A stretch of 64,000 bases of DNA, from the NCBI RefSeq assembly GCF_013359945.1, contig NZ_JABWCS010000218.1, positions 62,001 to 126,000 on the forward strand, in the 5' to 3' direction. The position numbers and the translations under genes were made by a program. The stretch comes from Paenibacillus agri. Lineage in GTDB: Bacteria > Bacillota > Bacilli > Paenibacillales > Paenibacillaceae. The first letter of the stretch is position 1; the number at the start of each line of letters is the position of its first letter. Below the pieces are notes generated by a model. It made no database searches. It was not told where the DNA came from and worked only from the letters and a program-made list of their open reading frames with translations. Below, in pieces: positions 26,060 to 34,633 of the stretch.

Positions 26060-26770
26060 CTATCCCATCCTCTTCTTCATCTCTAACTCTTTGCTCTTTC
26101 GCATATGATCTTTATCTTTCCTGATCACAGACGATTTCATACGTTTCTTTCCCTCACGGCATACATCAAGAAGCGGACAAACCTGACATCCCGGGTTCTG
26201 GGCCTTGCAGTGATATCTTCCGAAAAAAATGAGCCGGTGATGCGTCAGTGTCCATTCGTCCTTCGGCACCGCCTTCATCAGCTTCTTCTCCACTTCCAGT
26301 ACAGAATCCTTCCAGCCTGCCAGGGCAAGCCGCTTCGCGACCCGCTCCACATGCGTATCCACAGCAATCGCAGGCACACCAAAAGCATTTGACACCACCA
26401 CGTTAGCAGTCTTCCGGCCAACACCTGGCAGTGTAACCAGTTGATCATGAGCCTGGGGAATTTCGCCCCCGTATTGCTCAATCAGGATGGAGCATAGACT
26501 CTGTATATGCTTCGCCTTGTTGCGGTAAAGGCCGATGCGCCGGATATCCCCTTCCAGCTCCTCTATAGGTACGGAGACGTAGTCCAGGGGAGTCTTATAC
26601 TTTTGGAACAGATCCACGGTCACTTTGTTCACCGTAGCATCCGTACATTGGGCTGAGAGCAGCACGGCTATCGTTAGTTCAAAAGCGTTGCTATGAATCA
26701 GCTCACAATGCGCATCAGGAAACAAGTCACCCATCGTATCCAGAATGTGGCGGACTTCTGCAACCTTCAT
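26060..26770 (-). CDS. nth: Endonuclease III (DNA glycosylase/AP lyase)
   Basis: Removes oxidised pyrimidines and cleaves at abasic sites. 236 residues from the ATG at 26770, chosen for GGAGGG 6 bases upstream; an in-frame ATG 18 bases earlier lacks spacing. The helix-hairpin-helix LPGVGRKTANVV carries catalytic Lys120 and AVDTHV carries Asp138, at the same numbers as in E. coli. The C-terminal iron-sulphur loop is intact: Cys-X6-Cys-X2-Cys-X5-Cys in CKAQNPGCQVCPLLDVC. A Lys/Arg-rich tail of about 25 residues follows. Confidence 0.96.
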   Translation of the reverse strand: MKVAEVRHILDTMGDLFPDAHCELIHSNAFELTIAVLLSAQCTDATVNKVTVDLFQKYKTPLDYVSVPIEELEGDIRRIGLYRNKAKHIQSLCSILIEQYGGEIPQAHDQLVTLPGVGRKTANVVVSNAFGVPAIAVDTHVERVAKRLALAGWKDSVLEVEKKLMKAVPKDEWTLTHHRLIFFGRYHCKAQNPGCQVCPLLDVCREGKKRMKSSVIRKDKDHMRKSKELEMKKRMG

Positions 26771-26940
26771 AGCGTCCCTCCGCTTCACAATTTACGCTGC
26801 ACATGCCAGCGCTTCCCATTTTGATGTAAGGAAATATAAACAAAGTATGTATTATAGCGCAGTTCTCCATACATTTCAACTCCATGAAAGGACGGATCAT
26901 GCATAACTATAGATAAGGATCACCATACCTTGCTATATTT

Positions 26941-26984
26941 CAAAAAAAACGTCCTGACGCAGGCAACCCCTTGCGTCAAGACGG
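26941..26984 (-). terminator. Terminator of the SLH/GerMN/amidase cluster
   Basis: Minus-strand stem CGTCTTGACGCA / TGCGTCAGGACG (one mismatch) followed by eight T, 30 bases after the SLH gene stop. Confidence 0.9.
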
Positions 26985-27013
26985 TGTTTCTCACAGAAAT
27001 CCACCACTCGCAA

Positions 27014-29764
27014 TTATTGTTTCACAACTTCTATTGCAACATCGTTATTGAAATACATTATAATCTTATCATTTTCTTTGAGAGATTGCACGGATAATGT
27101 CGTGTCACCTTGATGAATATATGCATTAGGTGCTAACCGGAAACGATTGGAATTATCGTTCATGTTATCCCGCTTCACCACAATTTCGTTCGACGCACTC
27201 TCATAACGTGAGAAGATGCGGCTTGCCTGAGTTAGCACCCGTACGATGATGGAACCATTAGCATCTTTCCGGGCTTCAATCCGGTCTGCAGTAGTCAAGC
27301 TTCCAAGCGTCGTCGTTGTTGTGCCATCTCTAGTAATTTTAATTCCGCTGCTTGTGTTAAAGGTCTGCACAGCCCCTGAATAATCCTTCACGGTCAGCGT
27401 TCCCGCAGTGGCATCTACCCCGTTAACCGGGCCTGTAGTTAGCTTGACAGTCTGAATGGCAAGTGGAGTCGAACCTTCAAAGGTCACATTCACAAAATCT
27501 CCTGCCTTCATCTCAGTCAACTTCGCAGTCTGCCCAGCTTCATTGGTCAAAGGCAACTGAGTAGTGTTGATCTCGCTGCTGCCTCCATTGACTTTAATCG
27601 CAATACGATTAGTTCCCGAATTGACCATCGAAGTCTCGAGTTGCAGAACGGATTTCACTTTTAGCACGGAGATGATATCCTGGTTCGTACCCAGCGCTGC
27701 TATTACGCTACTGCCAATTGGCACATCGGTAATCGTAGCGTTACTGTTACCGAACTGCTCCACCGAATTTGGATAAGGGAGAGTAAGACTTTCCCCGGCA
27801 TTGACCTTGATGACCATCGTTCTGGCTGAGGTATTGACGGCTGTCAATGTACCTTCATATTTGGTTAGCAGCTCCAGCGAAAGAGCTCGCATGCCGAGCG
27901 CCTTCAAGTTTATTTTACGGCCCTCAGTCAATCTTGCTCCAACTGTCGTCAGGTTCGGAGCAATACCGTCATACGCCAGCTTGGTTTTATCATCTAGCTG
28001 GATGACATGCGGTTTGCCGCTCACATCCTTGATCGTCAGCAGCTGTGTTTTGGAATTATAATCTACAATGGCCGCTCCGCTGAACTGGTCGATCTGCCGG
28101 CTCAAGACCTCAATCTTGGTGACCTGATCATCACTTCCGAGTGTAAGCTGTATATTGTCTCCTCCAGTAGCATCTGCCACCAGATCATCACTGGAAGGAT
28201 TCGCAATGCCAGGAATAACAATCGCCGGCTTAGCCGCCAGCAGCTTCACCTCGCGTCCGCCATCCTTTTTCTTATACACAACGGTTGTACCGGTAATCTC
28301 GTTGAGCATACCTTGGACGGTGCGCTCAACACCCTCGGTAACCTCTAAAGAACGGATTACATTTTCTTGAATCGTGTATTTGACTGCAGCACCCACCTTC
28401 AAATCAGCAGGCTGCAGAACACTGTTCTGGGAGCTGAACAACGAGTTGCCATCTTCCCATTTAAAAGTCTCAGGTACACCGGCAGCATTTTTGAAAGTTA
28501 TGGACTTATCCGTAAGGTTAACACTTTGAATTGTGCCTGTTGTGGTCTTATTGATCACACCTGAGGTTACTTGCACCTTTACTACCTTGTGAGAACCGCT
28601 ATATGTTTCCCGTGTCAACGTTACGACACTATCCGCCACCAGTGCAGACGGCTCAATTTTATTGCCGCTGGCATCCAAGAAAGTTGTCGTATCATCGTAG
28701 TAGTACTCAGTAAAACCTGTTGCCGATTTCAACCACAGCTTGTTCCCTGGAGCCACCATGGCAAAATTACCACTCAGGCTTTCAATTAGCTGTGTCGGAT
28801 CAGTTATCTCCACATAGGAAGCATTATAAGTAGCTCCAATAACAGTTACCTTCGTGTACGGCTGAAGATCGCTCAGATTAATTCGATTCTCAGAAGTGCT
28901 GGTAAAATATGCAGTGCTGGCATTCAGTCCATGCACAGACGTATTTCCGTTATCGTAGACAGATAGTCTGTCACTTTTCAGATCGCTGATATAGCCTTCC
29001 ACAGTATTGTCATATACAAGCCCTGACTGTGCTTCTGCCCTACTGAAGAAAGTCGCCAATTGTGCACGGGTTACAGCACCCTGCGGATCAAAACGGTTGC
29101 CATCCAGCCCGTTCGCCAGACCGAGGCTAACCGCCAAGTTTATGTAGCCACGTTTGTTCGCGGACACCTTAGCATCGTCGGCAAATCCTGTCGAAGCATT
29201 CCCTGAAGCTACTGCATCAGCACTCTTGCCGAGTGAACGGATCAGCAGCTCTGCAATCCACTCCCGGGAAGCTTTGCGCTCACCCCAGGAAGTTTTCTGA
29301 TTATCTGCTGTCATTTCAGCAGTCTTATCAAGTAAGCCTTGCTGAAGTGCATAAATCACGTAGGACTTGTAGTAATTCGATACTTCAAAACCCGTTGGAA
29401 GAACGGTTTGTGTATTAGGGTCCGCATTACCCGCCTGTTTCATGAAGCGCAGCGCCATCAATACAGCTTCTTGCTGGGTTACGGGGTCGCCGGGACGGAA
29501 CAAGCCGTTGTTGCCGACAATAATCCCCTGCCCCGCTAATTTATAAATATGCTTTTCGGCCCAAAAGCCTGTTTTTACATCGCTAAATGTGCTAGGGGCA
29601 GAGACATTGCTCTGATTCGCTGGAGGGTTCGCTGTAGTGCTCGCAGAACTATCTGCAAAAGCCGCGCCTGTTCCACCCAGAACCATAACCCCCGCCAGAA
29701 CGGCCGAAACCGCTTTGGCAGAATAAGGCTTCACCCTACGTTTCAATCTCTTTTGTCTGGACAA
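27014..29764 (-). CDS. SLH-domain surface protein
   Basis: 916 residues. Signal peptide (residues about 12-38, ending AAFADSS), then SLH motifs that bind pyruvylated wall polysaccharide: FSDVKTGFWAEKHIYKLAGQ and GNNGLFRPGDPVTQQEAVLM (about 60-110), a middle unit, and YINLAVSLGLANGLDGNRFD with AVTRAQLATFFSRA (about 205-245). The remaining 670 residues are a chain of small beta-rich units, e.g. TGTIQSVNLTDKSITFKNAA and GTLTAVNTSARTMVIKVNA, of no assigned function. A TTG start (29764) has GGAG 9 bases upstream. Probably the last gene of the wall cluster. Confidence 0.9.
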   Translation of the reverse strand: MSRQKRLKRRVKPYSAKAVSAVLAGVMVLGGTGAAFADSSASTTANPPANQSNVSAPSTFSDVKTGFWAEKHIYKLAGQGIIVGNNGLFRPGDPVTQQEAVLMALRFMKQAGNADPNTQTVLPTGFEVSNYYKSYVIYALQQGLLDKTAEMTADNQKTSWGERKASREWIAELLIRSLGKSADAVASGNASTGFADDAKVSANKRGYINLAVSLGLANGLDGNRFDPQGAVTRAQLATFFSRAEAQSGLVYDNTVEGYISDLKSDRLSVYDNGNTSVHGLNASTAYFTSTSENRINLSDLQPYTKVTVIGATYNASYVEITDPTQLIESLSGNFAMVAPGNKLWLKSATGFTEYYYDDTTTFLDASGNKIEPSALVADSVVTLTRETYSGSHKVVKVQVTSGVINKTTTGTIQSVNLTDKSITFKNAAGVPETFKWEDGNSLFSSQNSVLQPADLKVGAAVKYTIQENVIRSLEVTEGVERTVQGMLNEITGTTVVYKKKDGGREVKLLAAKPAIVIPGIANPSSDDLVADATGGDNIQLTLGSDDQVTKIEVLSRQIDQFSGAAIVDYNSKTQLLTIKDVSGKPHVIQLDDKTKLAYDGIAPNLTTVGARLTEGRKINLKALGMRALSLELLTKYEGTLTAVNTSARTMVIKVNAGESLTLPYPNSVEQFGNSNATITDVPIGSSVIAALGTNQDIISVLKVKSVLQLETSMVNSGTNRIAIKVNGGSSEINTTQLPLTNEAGQTAKLTEMKAGDFVNVTFEGSTPLAIQTVKLTTGPVNGVDATAGTLTVKDYSGAVQTFNTSSGIKITRDGTTTTTLGSLTTADRIEARKDANGSIIVRVLTQASRIFSRYESASNEIVVKRDNMNDNSNRFRLAPNAYIHQGDTTLSVQSLKENDKIIMYFNNDVAIEVVKQ

Positions 29765-29841
29765 TAGGTTGTTCTCCTCTCAATAACCCATGATTGTTGT
29801 GTACCTAGTACTTCGCCAAGCAGCTGTAGAATTCCTGCGTC

Positions 29842-30522
29842 TTACAAGCTGTTCTCTCTGGTCATGGGATGCTCCAGATCAACATGGCCCATCAAACTTT
29901 CAACTTTCTGGCCGTCCACCAGCATTTCGATGCTCTTTACTTCGTCGAATTGGAAGAAAGTTTTGGCAAGGGCGGACATCGCCATGGATTCCCCACCAGC
30001 GCCCAATTGTGCATCTTGTGGTTTATGGATATCCATAAGGATCTGTCCATCCTCAAATTTGAGTGATTTCAGCTCAATTTTGCCCCACAGCGGAATTTGC
30101 TCTTGATTATCGCTGCTTTGCAGCGCTTTGAAGGCATCACTGTACTTCTCCACTGGATCGGCAAAATGGATTGTGGCCTTCGCAGTCACAAGGTCCAATA
30201 GCTGTGGATCAGTATAATAGACATCGATACTTTGGCTTTGCTTCTCTGCAGCAGCCGGCTTTTCTGTAGCGGTCGGTGCAGGCGTACTGTTGACCGAATT
30301 ATTTCCGGGCTCCTCTGTAGCTTCAGGCGATGCACTCGGAACTACCTGATCGCCGCCTTCCGCTGTATTATTGTTGCTTCCGTTCTCTCCAGCACCGTTC
30401 ACAACGGCAGGCTCCAGATTGTTGCCATTGGCCGGAGCAGCCGTCGGTTTATCGCCGCAACCGGCAATTACGAGTAAAAGCAGAGCAGCAATTCCTGCGT
30501 AACCTAATTTCTTGTTCATCAT
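29842..30522 (-). CDS. GerMN-domain lipoprotein
   Basis: 226 residues. Lipoprotein signal peptide with LLLLVIAGC (Cys about residue 22), a long Asn/Glu/Pro/Thr-rich spacer (23-95), and a C-terminal GerMN domain (about 97-215; IDVYYTDPQLLDLVTAKATI, ALAKTFFQFDEVKSIEMLVDG). GerMN domains occur in spore-germination GerM and in envelope proteins, often with amidases. It lies 104 bases after an amidase and 77 bases before the SLH gene, in the same direction, so a shared wall-related operon is likely. AAGGGGG lies 8 bases before the ATG. Confidence 0.88.
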   Translation of the reverse strand: MMNKKLGYAGIAALLLLVIAGCGDKPTAAPANGNNLEPAVVNGAGENGSNNNTAEGGDQVVPSASPEATEEPGNNSVNSTPAPTATEKPAAAEKQSQSIDVYYTDPQLLDLVTAKATIHFADPVEKYSDAFKALQSSDNQEQIPLWGKIELKSLKFEDGQILMDIHKPQDAQLGAGGESMAMSALAKTFFQFDEVKSIEMLVDGQKVESLMGHVDLEHPMTRENSL

Positions 30523-30626
30523 TCCTAATACCCCCTTAGATGAATACGAGCAGACCTGTCCGCATAGTTTTCGGGCCGAAAAACAGGCGGGAAATAACTG
30601 TGCGGCGCTGGTCTGCCGTTAAGCTG

Positions 30627-32063
30627 TTATTTTATTCCGAGATATTCATTGATTCCGCTGACGATCCCAGCGGCAACTCTACTTTGGAAAGCGTCATTGA
30701 ATAAAAGGGCTTCATCGTTTTTGTTACTCAGGTAGCCAACCTCCAGAAGCACCGCAGGCATCTTTGTTTCCCGTATGACATGGAAATTGCCATAGCGTAC
30801 ACCTCGGTCGCTTATGCCGGTGGCTTGTACAAGGTATTTATGCATCACGTTTGCCAACGCTTTGCTGGCATCACGCTGATAATAGGTTTCACTCCCGCTG
30901 GCTGAGGAGGACGCACCACTGTTGGCATGAACGGAGATAAAAAGATCCGCTTTCAGATTGTTCGCCAGGGCTGCACGATCTTTCAGCTCGATAAACGTAT
31001 CGTCGCTTCGTGTGAGCACTACGTCAACCTTATTCTCCTTCTTAAGCAGGTCAGCAGCCTTCAATACGACAGCCAGATTAAAGTTCTTCTCATACTTTCC
31101 TGTTACACCCACAGCACCGGAATCTTTGGCGCCATGCCCTGCATCCAGAACAACCAGCTTTCTGCCGTTATTCACTGGTGGAGTGACAGGATCGGTTGTC
31201 GATGGTGCATTAAGATCGATGACCACTAACTTTGAAGTATCTCCGGTAACATTCACGCTGTAATTCTTCGCATGAGCCAAATCAATGACAAAGCGTACAA
31301 CATAAGGATTCGTATTATACAGTGAATAGCGAACCCCTATCACATCGGGATAATCAGTAACTGCAAGACTGCCGTTCAGGTTGGAATCAAGAGCCTGTCC
31401 AGTACCAAAAACATTCGAGAAGGTAGCATTCGGCAGATCTACAACAATACGATCCGGGCCGGTTACCACAGATACCTTCGGCTCGACTTTACCATCGACA
31501 GCAATGGTCAAGCGGTTCTCATTGAAACTTAAACCATTTACCTGGGCCAGATTTACAGTAGGGTCCACAGGAGGCTGCCCATCTCCTGGATTGCTTGGGT
31601 TCTCCGGCTGGGAACCGTTATCTCCCGGAGCGTTTGGTGTAGTCAATGTTACAATCTTCTGCGAATTGTTCCAATCAACCAGCAGACCAAACTGTTCGCT
31701 GATGAAACGGATCGGCACTAGCGTCGTATTACTGCGCAGTAACGGAGCAGTGACCAAGGTAACGGTCTTGTCATCGACAGAAGCCGTTTTCTGATTGACC
31801 ACCAGCTTGATCGTCTTGAATGAATCAGAGATGGTTACCGTCTGACTCTTCTGCTCCCAGTCCACCTTGTAGCCAAGATTCTCTGCAATCATTCTTAGCG
31901 GGACCATAACCGTGCTGTTCACATTTTCAACAGGAGCTCCTTGTTCCGCCGTAATCTCCTTGCCATCCAGAATAATTTTGCTGCCCGAGGCAGCGGCATG
32001 TCCATTTTCCGGCAAGATCAGTACAAAAAGTAACAGCAACAGCATAAAACCAAATTTCTTCAT
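30627..32063 (-). CDS. N-acetylmuramoyl-L-alanine amidase (Cu_amine_oxidN1-AMIN-Amidase_3)
   Basis: Cleaves the bond between N-acetylmuramic acid and the stem peptide. 478 residues: signal peptide 1-24, copper-amine-oxidase N-terminal-type wall domain about 27-140 (VPLRMIAENLGYKVDWEQ, VPIRFISEQFGLLVDW), AMIN domain about 175-290, Amidase_3 about 300-476. Zinc and catalytic residues are present: His in VVLDAGHGAKDSG, Glu in YEKNFNLAV, His in LFISVHANS, and Glu in VLLEVGYLSN. Paralogue of the next gene upstream. An ECF-type promoter lies 80 bases upstream. Confidence 0.93.
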   Translation of the reverse strand: MKKFGFMLLLLLFVLILPENGHAAASGSKIILDGKEITAEQGAPVENVNSTVMVPLRMIAENLGYKVDWEQKSQTVTISDSFKTIKLVVNQKTASVDDKTVTLVTAPLLRSNTTLVPIRFISEQFGLLVDWNNSQKIVTLTTPNAPGDNGSQPENPSNPGDGQPPVDPTVNLAQVNGLSFNENRLTIAVDGKVEPKVSVVTGPDRIVVDLPNATFSNVFGTGQALDSNLNGSLAVTDYPDVIGVRYSLYNTNPYVVRFVIDLAHAKNYSVNVTGDTSKLVVIDLNAPSTTDPVTPPVNNGRKLVVLDAGHGAKDSGAVGVTGKYEKNFNLAVVLKAADLLKKENKVDVVLTRSDDTFIELKDRAALANNLKADLFISVHANSGASSSASGSETYYQRDASKALANVMHKYLVQATGISDRGVRYGNFHVIRETKMPAVLLEVGYLSNKNDEALLFNDAFQSRVAAGIVSGINEYLGIK

Positions 32064-32139
32064 TCTCCACCTCTAAGAATCTAGTATTCCGCCTGAGAAA
32101 GACGTTCTTGTTGACCTGACGACCAGCAACCTTCGACAT

Positions 32140-32171
32140 CTATTAGACGCCGCCACTCTTCAAAAGTTGCG
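32140..32171 (-). promoter_or_regulatory. ECF-sigma-like promoter of amidase 1
   Basis: Minus strand GCAACTTTTG (32170-32161) and CGTCTAAT (32149-32142), with AAC and CGTC 16 bases apart: the AAC/CGTC signature of ECF sigma factors. Shared with the paralogue's upstream region. Confidence 0.6.
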
Positions 32172-32226
32172 AATATATTCCATAGGGGAACTGAGATTTG
32201 CAGAATCTCTGCGGTCTCAGCCTAAT

Positions 32227-33795
32227 CTACAAACCAAGATATTCCTTAATCCCCGCTGCAATCTCTCCTGCAAGATTGTTCTGAAGATAGTCTGTATACA
32301 GCGCAGCTTCGTTGTCTACATTGGTGAGATAGCCAGCTTCCAGCAGCACGGCAGGCATGCGTGTCTCTCTGGTTACATGAAGGCTCTTATAGCGGACTCC
32401 ATTGTCCTTAAATCCCGTTCCGGCAAGAAGATGCTTATGCATCTTTTGCGCAAAAGGCAGGCTCTCACTTCGACTGTAATAGGTTTCACTTCCGTTGATT
32501 TTGTTCCAGTTGGGAAAAGATGTCTCAAGAGAATTGGCATGTACCGAGAGAAAAAGAGTCGCGCCTGCCGCCTCGGCAATCACCACCCGATCCTGCAGCT
32601 CCAGGTGGGTATCTTCAGTTCGGGTATACACCACTGTCAACCGTCCATCCTGTTCCAATAGTGCTCCCGCTTTACGGACCACGGCCAAATTAAAGTCCTT
32701 TTCCAATCGGCCCGTGATACTGACCGCCCCCGGCTTAGAACCACCATGCCCCGCATCCAGGACAACTACCGGCTTGCCTGTATTCCCGGCTGTCCCCCCA
32801 CCGTTCCAAGGAACACCTTGCGTGTTGAGATCGATGGTAACCAAACCAGTGCTTTCATCCTTACTTAGCTGGTAAGGCTGACTGACCGCTGTCTGAATGA
32901 CAAACCTTACTGTAGAAGGATTAACGCTGAACAAAGCGTACCTGATCTCGGATACTTGCGGGTAGCCGGTCACATCCAGCTTACCTTGCGGGCTACCGTT
33001 ACCCGCCAGTCCCTGCTGCAGGCTTCCTGCAAACTCCGGTGCAAAAGCCGCGCCGGGTAAATCTACAATAATGCGGGCCGGATTATTCATTACCGTTATG
33101 CTTGGCTTGACGCTCCCATCAACGGCAACTACCAGTTTGTTCTCACTGAATACAGCACCCTTCACCTTTGGTGCACCTGCAATAGCGCCGTCGCTGCCCG
33201 GAATAGACGCAGTTGGAGAAGGTGTTGAAACAACTATGCCTGGAATACTCCCGCCCAGATTTCCCGGCGTGGCTGATGAAACCTGAGCAGTGGGTGATGG
33301 TACTGGTGACGGTATTGGTGTGGGTGCTGCAACTTGGGGAGCTGGCGCTCCTCCGGTTAAATAAACGATTTTATCACGGTTGTCCCAGCCTACCTTTAGT
33401 CCAAACTGCTCGCTGACAAACCGGATGGGCACCAGCACCGTGCCTCCGGTTTGTTTGGGTGCAGCATTCAAATCCAGGCGTATCCCGTCGGCATTAGCCG
33501 ATTTGCTGCCTACGATAAGTTCTACACTCTTAAAATCTTGCTTTATGGTCACTTTACGAGAGGTTTGCTCCCACAGCACTTCAAACCCCAAATTCTCTAC
33601 TACAATCCGTATGGGGATCATCACACTTCCGTTCACATTCTCAATTGCAATCCCTTTGGGCAGTGCAAGTTCTTTATTGTCCAGAACGATTTTACCTTGT
33701 GTCTTTCCTGCCGCGGCAGCATCATGGACGGAAAATGACAGAAACATCAGCGGCAGCAAAAGTAGCGAAAATAGTAAGCGGGTGATTCTCCCCAT
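32227..33795 (-). CDS. N-acetylmuramoyl-L-alanine amidase, paralogue (Cu_amine_oxidN1-AMIN-Amidase_3)
   Basis: About 522 residues from the ATG at 33795 (GGAG 9 bases upstream; the open frame runs further 5'). Same plan as the downstream paralogue: signal peptide 1-30, copper-amine-oxidase-type domain (VPIRFVSEQFGLKVGWDN), a Pro/Thr/Ser-rich linker with a TPIPSPVPSPTAQ stretch that the paralogue has in shorter form, AMIN, then Amidase_3 with VVLDAGHGGSKPG, LEKDFNLAV, LFLSVHANS and VLLEAGYLTN. Catalytic set intact. The two genes are about 160 bases apart and look like a tandem duplication with diverged linkers. Confidence 0.93.
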   Translation of the reverse strand: MGRITRLLFSLLLLPLMFLSFSVHDAAAAGKTQGKIVLDNKELALPKGIAIENVNGSVMIPIRIVVENLGFEVLWEQTSRKVTIKQDFKSVELIVGSKSANADGIRLDLNAAPKQTGGTVLVPIRFVSEQFGLKVGWDNRDKIVYLTGGAPAPQVAAPTPIPSPVPSPTAQVSSATPGNLGGSIPGIVVSTPSPTASIPGSDGAIAGAPKVKGAVFSENKLVVAVDGSVKPSITVMNNPARIIVDLPGAAFAPEFAGSLQQGLAGNGSPQGKLDVTGYPQVSEIRYALFSVNPSTVRFVIQTAVSQPYQLSKDESTGLVTIDLNTQGVPWNGGGTAGNTGKPVVVLDAGHGGSKPGAVSITGRLEKDFNLAVVRKAGALLEQDGRLTVVYTRTEDTHLELQDRVVIAEAAGATLFLSVHANSLETSFPNWNKINGSETYYSRSESLPFAQKMHKHLLAGTGFKDNGVRYKSLHVTRETRMPAVLLEAGYLTNVDNEAALYTDYLQNNLAGEIAAGIKEYLGL

Positions 33796-33838
33796 CCTTT
33801 TCTCTCCTTTGATATTTGGATTCGTGAACTTCCATGAC

Positions 33839-33871
33839 CTATCAGACGACAGATACCTTCCAAAAGTTGCC
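33839..33871 (-). promoter_or_regulatory. ECF-sigma-like promoter of amidase 2
   Basis: Minus strand GCAACTTTTG (33870-33861) and CGTCTGAT (33848-33841); AAC and CGTC are 17 bases apart. The box pair and the following TAG match the site before amidase 1. Confidence 0.55.
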
Positions 33872-33901
33872 TCTACAGGCAATGAATATATCGATTATAA
33901 C

Positions 33902-33940
33902 AAAAAAACTTCTATTTCCGACATCGGAAATAGAAGTTTC
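33902..33940 (-). terminator. Terminator of leuCD
   Basis: Perfect 16-bp stem AAACTTCTATTTCCGA / TCGGAAATAGAAGTTT with a 2-base centre, followed on the minus strand by T residues. About 60 bases after leuD. Confidence 0.85.
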
Positions 33941-34001
33941 TGTTAAAATGGTGCAGTTTTAATATAAACTAACATAACTCATAGAGTCGTCAGGAAAAGC
34001 A

Positions 34002-34604
34002 TTAACCGAACAACTTAGCAGCATGACGCTCTTCGTAGGCAGAGATTTCATCCGCATGCTGAAGAGTAAGACCGATATCGTCCAGACCTTGCAGCAGGAA
34101 CTGGCGACGGTGCTCATCCAGGTCAAAAGCAATGTTCAAGCCATGATCATCACTCAGAACCTTATTCTCCAAATCTACGTGCAATTCGTAGCCTTCATGC
34201 TGAGCCGTCCGCTGGAACAATTCTTCCACTTGCTCTTCAGACAATTTAATTGGCAGGATACCGTTCTTGAAGCAGTTATTATAGAAAATATCTGCATAAG
34301 ACGGAGCAATTACCGTCTTGAAGCCATAGTCCATAATCGCCCACGGTGCATGCTCCCGGGAGGAGCCGCAACCAAAGTTGGCGCGAGAGATCAGGACAGA
34401 CGCACCTTTATAGCGCGGCTTATTCATCTCGAATGTCGGGTTGTCATTTCCTTCTTCGTCAAAACGCCATTCGTAGAACAGAAATTGTCCGAATCCGGTC
34501 CGTTCAATCCGTTTCAAAAACTGCTTTGGAATGATAGCATCTGTATCAACATTGACCCGGTCAACCGGTGCAACGATTCCTGTTAATTTTTTAAAAGCTT
34601 CCAT
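34002..34604 (-). CDS. leuD: 3-isopropylmalate dehydratase small subunit
   Basis: Isomerises 2-isopropylmalate to 3-isopropylmalate in leucine synthesis, with LeuC. 200 residues, normal length. Family marks: GIVAPVDRVNVDTDAIIPKQFLK near the start, then VLISRANFGCGSSREHAPWAI and IAPSYADIFYNNCFKNGILPI. GGGAGG precedes the ATG by 8 bases. It lies 29 bases after leuC in an evident two-gene operon; leuA and leuB are not in the window. Confidence 0.97.
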   Translation of the reverse strand: MEAFKKLTGIVAPVDRVNVDTDAIIPKQFLKRIERTGFGQFLFYEWRFDEEGNDNPTFEMNKPRYKGASVLISRANFGCGSSREHAPWAIMDYGFKTVIAPSYADIFYNNCFKNGILPIKLSEEQVEELFQRTAQHEGYELHVDLENKVLSDDHGLNIAFDLDEHRRQFLLQGLDDIGLTLQHADEISAYEERHAAKLFG

Positions 34605-34633
34605 GTTAGTTCCCTCCCGTTTAGATCTGATTC

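Noticed and set aside
32064..32226. Gap between the two amidase genes searched for a terminator
   Set aside because: No convincing stem with a T run was seen; the downstream amidase has its own likely promoter, but readthrough cannot be excluded.
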